Assembly: GCA_016716525.1 (NCBI GenBank)
Contig: JADJWE010000009.1
Coordinates: forward strand, 1 to 64,000
Direction: 5' to 3'
From: Candidatus Flexicrinis affinis
GTDB taxonomy: Bacteria; Chloroflexota; Anaerolineae; Aggregatilineales; Phototrophicaceae
DNA: 64,000 nucleotides
Positions within the stretch are counted from its first letter, which is position 1. Each line of letters opens with the position of its first letter. The translations under genes and the position numbers were made by a program. The notes beneath the pieces are model-generated. The model did no database searches and had not been told where the DNA came from. It worked only from the letters and a program-made list of their open reading frames with translations. This document shows positions 39,801 through 48,000 of this stretch, piece by piece.

Positions 39801-41255
39801 TTACTCGCCGCATACGATCGTGAGCGTCACCGTATCGTCATGTGTGCCTGCGAGGTTAACGAAGTACAGCCCGTCTTCCTGAAACGTGAAGGTCAGGCTC
39901 TGGGACGCGCCGGACTGTGCCAGACGTATTGGGGTCTCATTCGCGAAGTCTTCCGACAGATACTGCGACACGCGAATGTAGTCGGAGTAGCTGTGAGTGA
40001 GTCGGCTCTCACCACCCGCGGTAAAGGTCGCCGTCGTTCCACCGCGCACCTCGAAAACGCCGCCAACGGTCATACCTGTGACGTAACTCCTGTCATTGGG
40101 GTCCTCGTCTGGTGGGAACGTGTGCTCGATAACGGTACCTCCCAGCACACACAACTGTTGACCGTCACGGTCGACAATGCTGCCAAGCAGGTCGGCTTCG
40201 GTCAAACCGACTGCAACACCGACCGACTCAGGCACGACGTCATCGAGGAGGGGCGCCAACGCGGCGAAATCGGCCGCGTCGTAGCCGGCAACGGTCGGAT
40301 CGCCGCTCGGCAGGCCTTCGGCGTTGAGCGGGATATCGACCTGTGCGCCGGCAGGCACGTTGACGGTTCGATCGCCGACGCCGACACGGGCGGTACCCTC
40401 CAGTGTCGAGAGTGTCATCACATTGCCCCAATGGGCGGTCAAGAATGCGGTCGACCCGAGTTCGACACGCACTTCGTTGATGAGCAGGTTGACGCGCCCT
40501 ACACCTTGCGGGGTCTGGATCAGAACGCCATCTGGCGGGGCTTCGGCGCACTGCGGGCGGCCAATGCCGGTGCGCAGCGTGATCGCCTGCATCGGACCGA
40601 AGGTTGACCCGCCGACCGTCGCGGTCGGGTCGAGTTCGGGAAGCTCGGCCGGGTCGCCTTCGGCTTGCGTGACGGACAGGGCGACCCATCCGGTCGTCTC
40701 GTCGTTGATGCGGACCAGCACCCAATCGCCGGCGGCGCTACGACCGAGCGCGACGTACGACTCTCCCGGAGTCAATGTGGTGATGACGGCGTTGCCGGTG
40801 CTGGGGCCGCTTCGAACGTTGACGTTGTTTTGTGCTGAGATTGATACGTCGGGCAGCGCCGTGTCCGCGCCGCGATTTTGCACCACCACATCGCCGATCA
40901 ACACCATCGTAACGTTCTGGCCGGGCAGCGAGCCGGGGAGGTTCGCTTGTAGGGACAGCACGGCGATCCCCCACTCGTCCGGCGTGATCATCGGGCTGAG
41001 GTTCAGCGCGTCGATGTCGAACAGGGCGAGGACGTCGCCGGGACCGTTGAACGGGGCATCCGCGCTTTCAGACTTGAGCGAAACGTCGATGAGCCGGTTG
41101 CCATAACACGCTTGGTTGCGACCCAAGCCCTCGCAGGCGGAGTCGGTCTGGCTGAGCGCGCGTTGGACCAGCGAAACGCATTGGTCGGCCGGCTGAGCGA
41201 GAGCGGACATCACAGTGAGCAGGGCAATTGCGATGCCGACGAGGACGAGTCGCAT
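39801..41255 (-). CDS. Secreted SH3-domain protein
   Basis: This 484-residue exported protein of unknown function has signal peptide MRLVLVGIAIALLTVMSALA and early cysteines (DQCVSLVQ, SACEGLGRNQACYGN). A bacterial SH3 domain lies at about 140-200: NVNVRSGPSTGNAVITTLTPG to DWVLVRINDETTGWVAL, which usually binds peptidoglycan or peptides. A FecR-like segment (TLSTLEGTARVGVGDRTVNV, about 285-305) and a C-terminal beta domain (SLTFTFQEDGLYFVNLAG) follow. AGGAGGTC lies 3 bases before the ATG. It stands alone between a radical SAM gene and a Uma2 gene, all on the minus strand. Confidence 0.72.
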   Translation of the reverse strand: MRLVLVGIAIALLTVMSALAQPADQCVSLVQRALSQTDSACEGLGRNQACYGNRLIDVSLKSESADAPFNGPGDVLALFDIDALNLSPMITPDEWGIAVLSLQANLPGSLPGQNVTMVLIGDVVVQNRGADTALPDVSISAQNNVNVRSGPSTGNAVITTLTPGESYVALGRSAAGDWVLVRINDETTGWVALSVTQAEGDPAELPELDPTATVGGSTFGPMQAITLRTGIGRPQCAEAPPDGVLIQTPQGVGRVNLLINEVRVELGSTAFLTAHWGNVMTLSTLEGTARVGVGDRTVNVPAGAQVDIPLNAEGLPSGDPTVAGYDAADFAALAPLLDDVVPESVGVAVGLTEADLLGSIVDRDGQQLCVLGGTVIEHTFPPDEDPNDRSYVTGMTVGGVFEVRGGTTATFTAGGESRLTHSYSDYIRVSQYLSEDFANETPIRLAQSGASQSLTFTFQEDGLYFVNLAGTHDDTVTLTIVCGE

Positions 41256-41379
41256 ACGACCTCCTGAGCGGTCTAGTTAGCACCTGAAACTGGGTGATCG
41301 CGTGGGTTGACGACGATGCGCAGAGACGCCACCGACGACTTGTCTCAGTATAGCGCGAATGCTCGATCGCAGTTGAACG

Positions 41380-41961
41380 CTACTGCGAGGATTGCTGTGG
41401 GACCTCCGGCAGCGGCGGGAAGATGTCTTTGACCGCGAGTTTGAACCCGGGCAGCACCGGCGCGCCATCGAGGGTGTCCGCCTCAGTGAGTGTCTTGTGG
41501 GCTTGGCCCGGCACGTAGACCTCGACCGTGCGAGTCTCCGGGAAGACCAGCCAGCATACCGTCCCCGCGGCCATATAGGTCGTGACCTTGTAACGCAAGC
41601 GACGCTGCGAGTCGAAATCCGACGGGTAATCCACTTCGACGGCGAGGTCCGGAGCGTCGGGGTTGTAGCCGCGCGTGGCGATCTGCCGGTCTTTGCGGAT
41701 GAACGCGACATCGGGCGCGTAGCGGTCGCCCTCGACGCGGTAGCCGCCCGCCTCGCCGGTCACGAAGCCCAGATCATGGGTCTCGACCCACTCACCGATC
41801 CGGCGGTTGATGCGCGACGAAATGATAGATGCAACGATATTCGACGGCACTTCGACCACCTCTCCAGCGATGAGTTCGAGAATCTTGTCGGCGTTTTCCG
41901 GTTGTTCGGCAACGCGCTCGAACTCCTCGGCCGAGGTCAGTGCGGGGATATTGAGGGCCAT
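41380..41961 (-). CDS. Uma2 family endonuclease-fold protein (2)
   Basis: This 193-residue paralogue of the protein at 37386 has the same PD-(D/E)XK core: LELIAGEVVEVPSN, YAPDVAFIRKD, APDLAVEVDYPSD and KVTTYMAAGTVCWLVFPETR, VEVYVPGQ. All catalytic positions are kept. The ribosome site GGAGGTGA is strong. It is divergent from glgA with overlapping promoters in the 106-base gap. No partner gene suggests a role. Confidence 0.85.
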   Translation of the reverse strand: MALNIPALTSAEEFERVAEQPENADKILELIAGEVVEVPSNIVASIISSRINRRIGEWVETHDLGFVTGEAGGYRVEGDRYAPDVAFIRKDRQIATRGYNPDAPDLAVEVDYPSDFDSQRRLRYKVTTYMAAGTVCWLVFPETRTVEVYVPGQAHKTLTEADTLDGAPVLPGFKLAVKDIFPPLPEVPQQSSQ

Positions 41962-41995
41962 CCCGTCACCTCCGTGACGTGCTTGTCTGTGATCT

Positions 41996-42025
41996 TTGAT
42001 TATAGACGATGCGGCGCGCTACAAT
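41996..42025. promoter_or_regulatory. Overlapping divergent promoters for Uma2 and glgA
   Basis: On the plus strand TTGATT (41996-42001) and TACAAT (42020-42025), 18 bases apart, lie 42 bases before glgA. On the minus strand TATAAT (41999-42004) overlaps that -35 and lies 37 bases before the Uma2 ATG, so the two promoters should compete. Confidence 0.5.
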
Positions 42026-42067
42026 CGACCGTATCTTAGCGAAAGTCGCGCCGTAGGGGGAACGCCC

Positions 42068-43525
42068 GTGAACGTACTATTTGCGAGTGTCGAGGCGGCG
42101 CCGTTCGCCAAAGTGGGCGGCATGGCAGATGTCGTCGGCTCGCTGCCGGCGGCGCTGCGCAAGTTGGGGGTCGACGCGCGTGTGCTGCTGCCCGGCGCCG
42201 GGGTGATCCAGCACGCGAAGTACAACATCCGCCACCTGTTCAATTTTCCATTTCAGCATAAGCGTGGCGAGACGGACGTGCACGTGTACGGCACCGAACA
42301 TCAAGGCGTGCCGATCTACTTTGTGCAAGCGTGGCCATTTATCGGGCAAGAAGCCTCGGTCTATCAGGACATCAGCGCCGACTATCCGCGCTTCATCTTC
42401 TTCAGCCAACTCGTTCAGGCGGTCGGATATCAACTCGGCGTGCGCGAAGACTTCGCGGCGGACGTGCTGCACGCGCACGACTGGCATACCGGACTGGTCC
42501 CGTTCCTGTTAGAAGTCAGCCGCTGGCAGAAGGAATGGCGCAACGTCGGTTCGTTGATGACCATCCACAACATGGTGTATCAGGGCGACTGGTCAGGTCC
42601 GTTCCTGTACGAGGCCGGCGTGCCGCCCCGTATGGATCCACGCTTGTGGTCCGGCGGAAAGGACAACAATCTGCTTGCCCTTGGAATCAACTACGCCGAC
42701 TTTGTGACGACCGTTAGCCCACGCTACGCCATCGAGATTCAACACGAGCCAAACGGATATGGATTGCAGGGGCTGGTGCGCGCGCGCCTACCTGATCTGC
42801 GCGGCATCCTCAACGGGATCGACATGGACTATTGGAACCCGGCGGCCGACCCGATGATCGCGCAGCACTTCGACGCCGACACGTGGGAGGAGTACCGGCC
42901 CGCTAACAAAGCGGCCTTACAGCGCCGCGCCGGCCTGCCCGAACGCGATGACGTCATGGTGATGGGCGTCGTCAGCCGCTTGACTCAGCAAAAGGGATTC
43001 GATCTGCTGCTGCCGGCGATGGAGGGTGCGCTGCACTCCCACGACGTGCAGTTGATCGCGCTGGGAAGCGGTGAAGATGCCTACGAATACGGGTTCCAGC
43101 GCCTGTCGCAGATGTTTGGAAGCAAGTGCGCATACATGAACGGATATTCCGAGGAGCTGGCGCATCAGATTTACGCTGGATGCGACCTGTTCTTGATGCC
43201 GTCGAATTTCGAGCCGTGCGGCACATCGCAAATGCTGGCGATGCGTTATGGCGCGCTGCCACTGGTGCGCGAAACAGGCGGCCTTGCGGACACCGTCCAG
43301 AACTACGACAACCTGATGGCGGATTACGGCACCGGCTTCACGTTTTTGTGGCAGCAGCCGTACGCGCTGTACAATACGTTCAGGTGGGCGTTAGAGACAT
43401 TTCAACAGCGGCGCGAGGCGTGGAACCGCATGGTTCAACGCGCAATGCAGATCGACTTCAGTTGGGACATCAGCGCGCGGCAGTACGCCGACCTGTATGC
43501 CGAGTCGAAGGAGCGCCATCGCTGA
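42068..43525 (+). CDS. glgA: Glycogen synthase (ADP-glucose type)
   Basis: This 485-residue GT5 glycosyltransferase adds glucose from ADP-glucose to growing alpha-1,4-glucan in the cytosol. Signatures are the N-terminal VEAAPFAKVGGMADVVGSLP (ADP-glucose lysine), HAHDWHTGLVPFLL, GILNGIDMDYWNP, SRLTQQKGFDLL, and the C-terminal MPSNFEPCGTSQMLAMRYG and GGLADTV. GTG 42068 is the family start, with AGGGGG upstream; the frame is open to 41996 but without a fitting start. glgC follows after 87 bases, so the two likely share a transcript for storage polysaccharide synthesis. No branching enzyme is in the window. Confidence 0.94.
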   Translation: MNVLFASVEAAPFAKVGGMADVVGSLPAALRKLGVDARVLLPGAGVIQHAKYNIRHLFNFPFQHKRGETDVHVYGTEHQGVPIYFVQAWPFIGQEASVYQDISADYPRFIFFSQLVQAVGYQLGVREDFAADVLHAHDWHTGLVPFLLEVSRWQKEWRNVGSLMTIHNMVYQGDWSGPFLYEAGVPPRMDPRLWSGGKDNNLLALGINYADFVTTVSPRYAIEIQHEPNGYGLQGLVRARLPDLRGILNGIDMDYWNPAADPMIAQHFDADTWEEYRPANKAALQRRAGLPERDDVMVMGVVSRLTQQKGFDLLLPAMEGALHSHDVQLIALGSGEDAYEYGFQRLSQMFGSKCAYMNGYSEELAHQIYAGCDLFLMPSNFEPCGTSQMLAMRYGALPLVRETGGLADTVQNYDNLMADYGTGFTFLWQQPYALYNTFRWALETFQQRREAWNRMVQRAMQIDFSWDISARQYADLYAESKERHR

Positions 43526-43612
43526 TTCCCCGTTCGACGGACATTGTTTGCCTGGACCCGAGCGCATCGCGCCCTGTTTATGTACCTGTTGATGGATTAA
43601 AGGAGGAACTCT

Positions 43613-44872
43613 GTGAGAGTTAAAGCGATTATCCTCGCTGGTGGGGAAGGTACCCGGCTAGCCACATTAACGGCGAAGCGCGCCAAGCCGGCCGTCCCAT
43701 TCGGCGGCAAGTACCGGATTATCGACTTCACGCTGAGCAACTGCGTCAACAGCAATATCTTCGATGTCATGATCCTGACTCAGTACCGTCCGCACAGTCT
43801 CAATGACCACATTGCACGCGGCCGGCCATGGGATCTCGACCGCAGTTTTAGCGGCGGTGTCCAAATCCTGCAGCCGTACAAAGGGCGCTTCGACACCGAC
43901 TGGTATGCCGGAACGGCCGATGCGGTCGCGCAGAACATTAACTTCGTGCGCAACGGCCGCCCCGAACACGTGCTGCTGCTGAGCGGCGATCATATCTATC
44001 AGATGGACTACGACCTGTTCATCCAGTATCACCGCAGCAAGGGCGCCGACCTGACGATGGCGACCATTCAGGTGCCGCTGGATGAAGGCTCGCGCTTCGG
44101 CATTTGCGCGACCGACGACGACAACCGCGTGACCGAATTTGTCGAGAAGCCGGCTAACCCGCCCGGCACGCTCGCCAGCATGGGCGTCTACGTCTTCAAC
44201 TACGACGTGCTGGAGCGCGTATTGAAGGAGGATCACGACGATCCGAGCAGCAGTAAGGACTTTGGCAAGAACATCATCCCGAAGATGATTCGCGAAGGGA
44301 TGAACGTGTTCGCCTATCCGTACGGCGGTTACTGGATCGATGTCGGGACGATCGACAGCTACTGGGAAGCGCACATGGACTTGCTCGAGTCTCCGCCGTC
44401 GCTCAATTTGAACGACCGGACGTGGGTCATCCACACCCGCTCCGAGGAGCGCCCGCCGGTGCGCATCTACAACGGCGCGCAGGTGCGCGACAGCCTGATC
44501 ACCGACGGCTCGACGATTAGCGAAGGGGCGGTGGTCGAACGGTCGGTGCTGTCGCCTGGCGTGTTCGTCGGCCCCGGTGCGGTCGTGCGCGACTCGGTCA
44601 TCCTGAACGATGCGTATGTCGAGGCCGGTGCGGTGGTCGAGCGGTGCATTCTCGACAAGATCGTGGTCGTCGGCAAGGGCGCGCGCGTCGGCAAGATCGC
44701 CGAGGTTGGCGACCTCGGCATCACGTGCGTCGGCAAGAACACGCATATTCCGCCCGGCTACACCGTCGGGCACAGCGTCATCCTCGGCACCGATCTCAAC
44801 CCGAGCTACTTCGAAGCCTTCCCGGACAAAGTTATCCCCCCGGGAACGCACATCGGCTACAAGAAAAGCTAG
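43613..44872 (+). CDS. glgC: Glucose-1-phosphate adenylyltransferase
   Basis: This 419-residue enzyme makes ADP-glucose from ATP and glucose-1-phosphate, the committed and allosterically controlled step of glycogen synthesis. The N-terminal pyrophosphorylase fold shows IILAGGEGTRLATLTAKRAK, PFGGKYRIIDFTLSNCVNS, WYAGTADAVAQN, LLSGDHIYQMDY and FVEKPANPPG. The C-terminal left-handed beta-helix (about 300-400) has hexapeptide repeats (DSLITDGSTISEGAVVERSV). GTG 43613 follows AAAGGAGGAACTCT, a strong site. A clear intrinsic terminator stands 20 bases past the stop. Confidence 0.95.
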   Translation: MRVKAIILAGGEGTRLATLTAKRAKPAVPFGGKYRIIDFTLSNCVNSNIFDVMILTQYRPHSLNDHIARGRPWDLDRSFSGGVQILQPYKGRFDTDWYAGTADAVAQNINFVRNGRPEHVLLLSGDHIYQMDYDLFIQYHRSKGADLTMATIQVPLDEGSRFGICATDDDNRVTEFVEKPANPPGTLASMGVYVFNYDVLERVLKEDHDDPSSSKDFGKNIIPKMIREGMNVFAYPYGGYWIDVGTIDSYWEAHMDLLESPPSLNLNDRTWVIHTRSEERPPVRIYNGAQVRDSLITDGSTISEGAVVERSVLSPGVFVGPGAVVRDSVILNDAYVEAGAVVERCILDKIVVVGKGARVGKIAEVGDLGITCVGKNTHIPPGYTVGHSVILGTDLNPSYFEAFPDKVIPPGTHIGYKKS

Positions 44873-44892
44873 TGCCGCGTGCCGGCACTTTA

Positions 44893-44916
44893 CGGGAGGC
44901 TTCGGCCTCCCGTTTT
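44893..44916 (+). terminator. Intrinsic terminator after glgC
   Basis: A perfect 8-base stem CGGGAGGC-TTCG-GCCTCCCG with a stable tetraloop is followed by TTTT. Confidence 0.85.
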
Positions 44917-45068
44917 CGTTGAAGTGCCGGACGCCCCGGATAATCCTACGCCTGCTCTACGGCGACAAAGAATTGTCGGAAAGTTGATTCTTTACCGTTT
45001 GCATAACGGGGATAGCGAATACACTAGAGTGTGACCGTCTGTAAATTGCGACGAGGATGGACGTCATA

Positions 45069-48000
45069 ATGAGCCGTACACTCGCCCCGATGACCCGCGC
45101 CGTATTGGCGCTGTGTTTAGTCTGCGTACTGGGCTTCGCGTCTGCGCAAGATCGCCTGACCGTGCCGCAAAGCCCCGATACCCAGACCGACCCGATCCCG
45201 ACGGTGCAGCCCATCGTTCCGCCGGACAACGGGCTTGGACGTTTCGACCCTAACAGCGCCCTGCCACCGGCGGCGCCGAGGGCCGTGGACGGGCTCGGGC
45301 GTTACGCTTTCGACACCGGCAAGGTCGACCCGGCGCTTGCTGCAGCGATCACGCCGGCGCTGATGGGCGATACGGTCGCTGCCGAGGCCGCCGCCCGCAA
45401 CGCGTTCCTTCCACAGGACGGCAAGGGACGCTTTGAGGTCGTCGTATGGGGCGGTGAGATTGGAGGCGCGCGAGTCGCCAACAAGGTGCTTGAAGCCGGT
45501 GGCGTCGTGCAGGCTATCGACGGAGCCGGGGTCTATGCCAAGCTAACCGCGGTGCAGATCGTCATGCTTGCCGCGCAAGACAAGATCGACTTGATTCAGC
45601 CGCAGGCTGTCGGGCGGGTCGAAGAACAGGCCCAGTCGATCGTGCGTTCGCCGACGGGGGTCATTGTGGCCGAAAGCTACGATGTCGCCAACGCGCAGGC
45701 GTGGCACGATGCGGGTTTGACCGGCACCGGCATCGACATTGCGGTGATCGACTTCGGTTTCGGCACCAGCACATCGGCCAGCACCGAGCTGACGTGCCTC
45801 AAGAACTACCCGGCGGTGCAATTGACGCTCGGCACCATCGGCCCGAACGATATTCGGCGCGGGCTTGATCTGGCACAAATCCTTTGCGACATCGTGCCGG
45901 GTGCGCGCGTTCGCCTTTACAAGGTGACGACCGCCACCGACCTCTACAACGCCATCACACAGGCCGACAACAACAACGACTTGATCGTGATCGGGGCTGA
46001 ATTTGGCGTCAACACCTCTCCGGGCGACGGCACATTCGGCCGCGCCAGCGGCAGTGACGTGTATCAGGCGCTCGCCAACGCCCGCCAAGCCGGAATTCCG
46101 GTCGTCGTGGCGGCGGGTAACACGAACGTAGCGTACCGGACCCTCACCTATGCGGGCGGCGGCGCGACGATCACGATCAAGGCCAAGCCCGGCGATCAGG
46201 TCAACATTAGTTGGAACGACTGGCCCGACGATCCGCACCCGAGCGGCGGCGCTCAGGACGATCTGGCGGTCAACCTGAACACTGCGGGCGGCGGCACGCA
46301 GAACAAGCCGGCCCGGGCCGGCGGCGTTACGCCGACGCACCAGTTCATCGTACCGTCGAACTGCTCGCTGACCGGCGATTTCTGCTCGAGTGTCACCCTC
46401 AACATCACGGGCTTTGCGTCCGGCAATGCCACCAGCGTGACCGTGCAGGTTAACGTCGCTGGCGGCCTCGACCGCGAAATCACCGGCGTGAGCGGTGCGA
46501 CGGTGCTCAACGGCCACGGCACGCTCAGCCGGCCGGCCGATTCGCCGGACGTCATCACGGTCGGTGCCGTATGCGTCGATTTCATCAATCAGTTTCCGGG
46601 GATGGACTACAGCGCGCGCGGCCCGGTATATGACGCGGGCGGCAACTTCTCCGCTCCGCCTGCCGGAACCCTGACCGCGTTTCAGGTCAAGCCGGATGTC
46701 GTCGGGCCGACGCACGTATCCGTGTCCGGCAACGAGATCTTCGCCATGGAGGCCTGCGATGCGGGTGTCGGAGGCACGCAGGCCAGCGCGGCGTACGTCG
46801 CCGGCATGGCAACCTTGCTGCTGAACAACAGTGCGCTCGTCAACGGCTTTTCCGGCAACGCCGCGCCGCAGAACCTCATGCACTACTTGCGCACGCACAG
46901 CATCGACCTGCCGCTGGCGTTCAACGCAGGAGGCTACGACCTGACCTACGGTGCAGGCCTGCCGTCGTTGGGCTTGCCGACCTACGACTATGACAAGTCC
47001 CTGAACCCTGATTCGTTTGCGCCGGCGAACAACCTGCCGCCCGGCGCTTGCGTCAACGGCACGGTGTATGTCGGGCCGCGCAATGCCGGCGCTCCGGTCA
47101 TGGACGGCACGTTGGACTTCCCGTATCAAAGCGTGATGTTCGCCGCCAACCTGATGGCGGTCAGCCCGGGCGCCGGGCGATGCGTCATCGTGCTGCCGGG
47201 CGAGTATGTGTCGCCGTGGTATTTCGACAACCTCAACAACGGCGTGAGTATCTTCGGCTATTCCGGCGTCTCGTTGGCGACGACACAGCCGAGCAACGTG
47301 GTAGTGCACAACAAGTATTGGGGGCTCCCGGCCGTGTACTGGCCCGCCGCGGGAATTTTCGCGCAGGAAGGCGCAAACACGACCGTCGGCGGGTTCACGT
47401 TCCAGGCAGGCACGGCGTTCAACGACAGCGTGTTCGGCCAGCCGCAGATTCTGGCGGTCGACTCGGTGGACAACTTCACGTTGACGCGCTCGACCGTCGC
47501 GAACTTCGACTCGAACCGAACCTTAATCGAGTTCTTCGCCGACGCCGACGGCGGCGCCGTGACGGAGAACGTGTTCGTGGACAACCGTGGGCGCGCGGGC
47601 GCTGGCCTGATCGCCTTCTTCAACTCCGGTACATCCGGCAACCGCATGACGATCTCCGACAATTCGTTCGAGGACAACCGTGTGACCGAAGGCGGTTGGA
47701 ATATCGAGGTGCCGGAACCCGAACCGAACAACCTCGTCACACTCACATGGGCGGGGATGATCCGGGCGGTAGATGGTTTTACGGATGTCGTCAACAACGT
47801 GTTCAGGTCGAACGAAGTCGAATCGCTCATTCAGAGTGTTACGGTTGACAAAGTGTCATCGGAGGAACTGCGCATCCTTGGCAACGTCATTGTCAATACG
47901 ACGGTGCGCACCGACGATCTGGGTTTCACGTCCGGGCCAATGATTCACGGTTTTCATCAGCCGAGGATCATGGTCATAAACAACACCATTGCTCTCACGA

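Noticed and set aside
45543..47309. Minus-strand ORF of 588 codons
   Set aside because: It is antisense to the giant secreted protein, which has a signal peptide and clear domains; this ORF has no ribosome site or recognisable domain.
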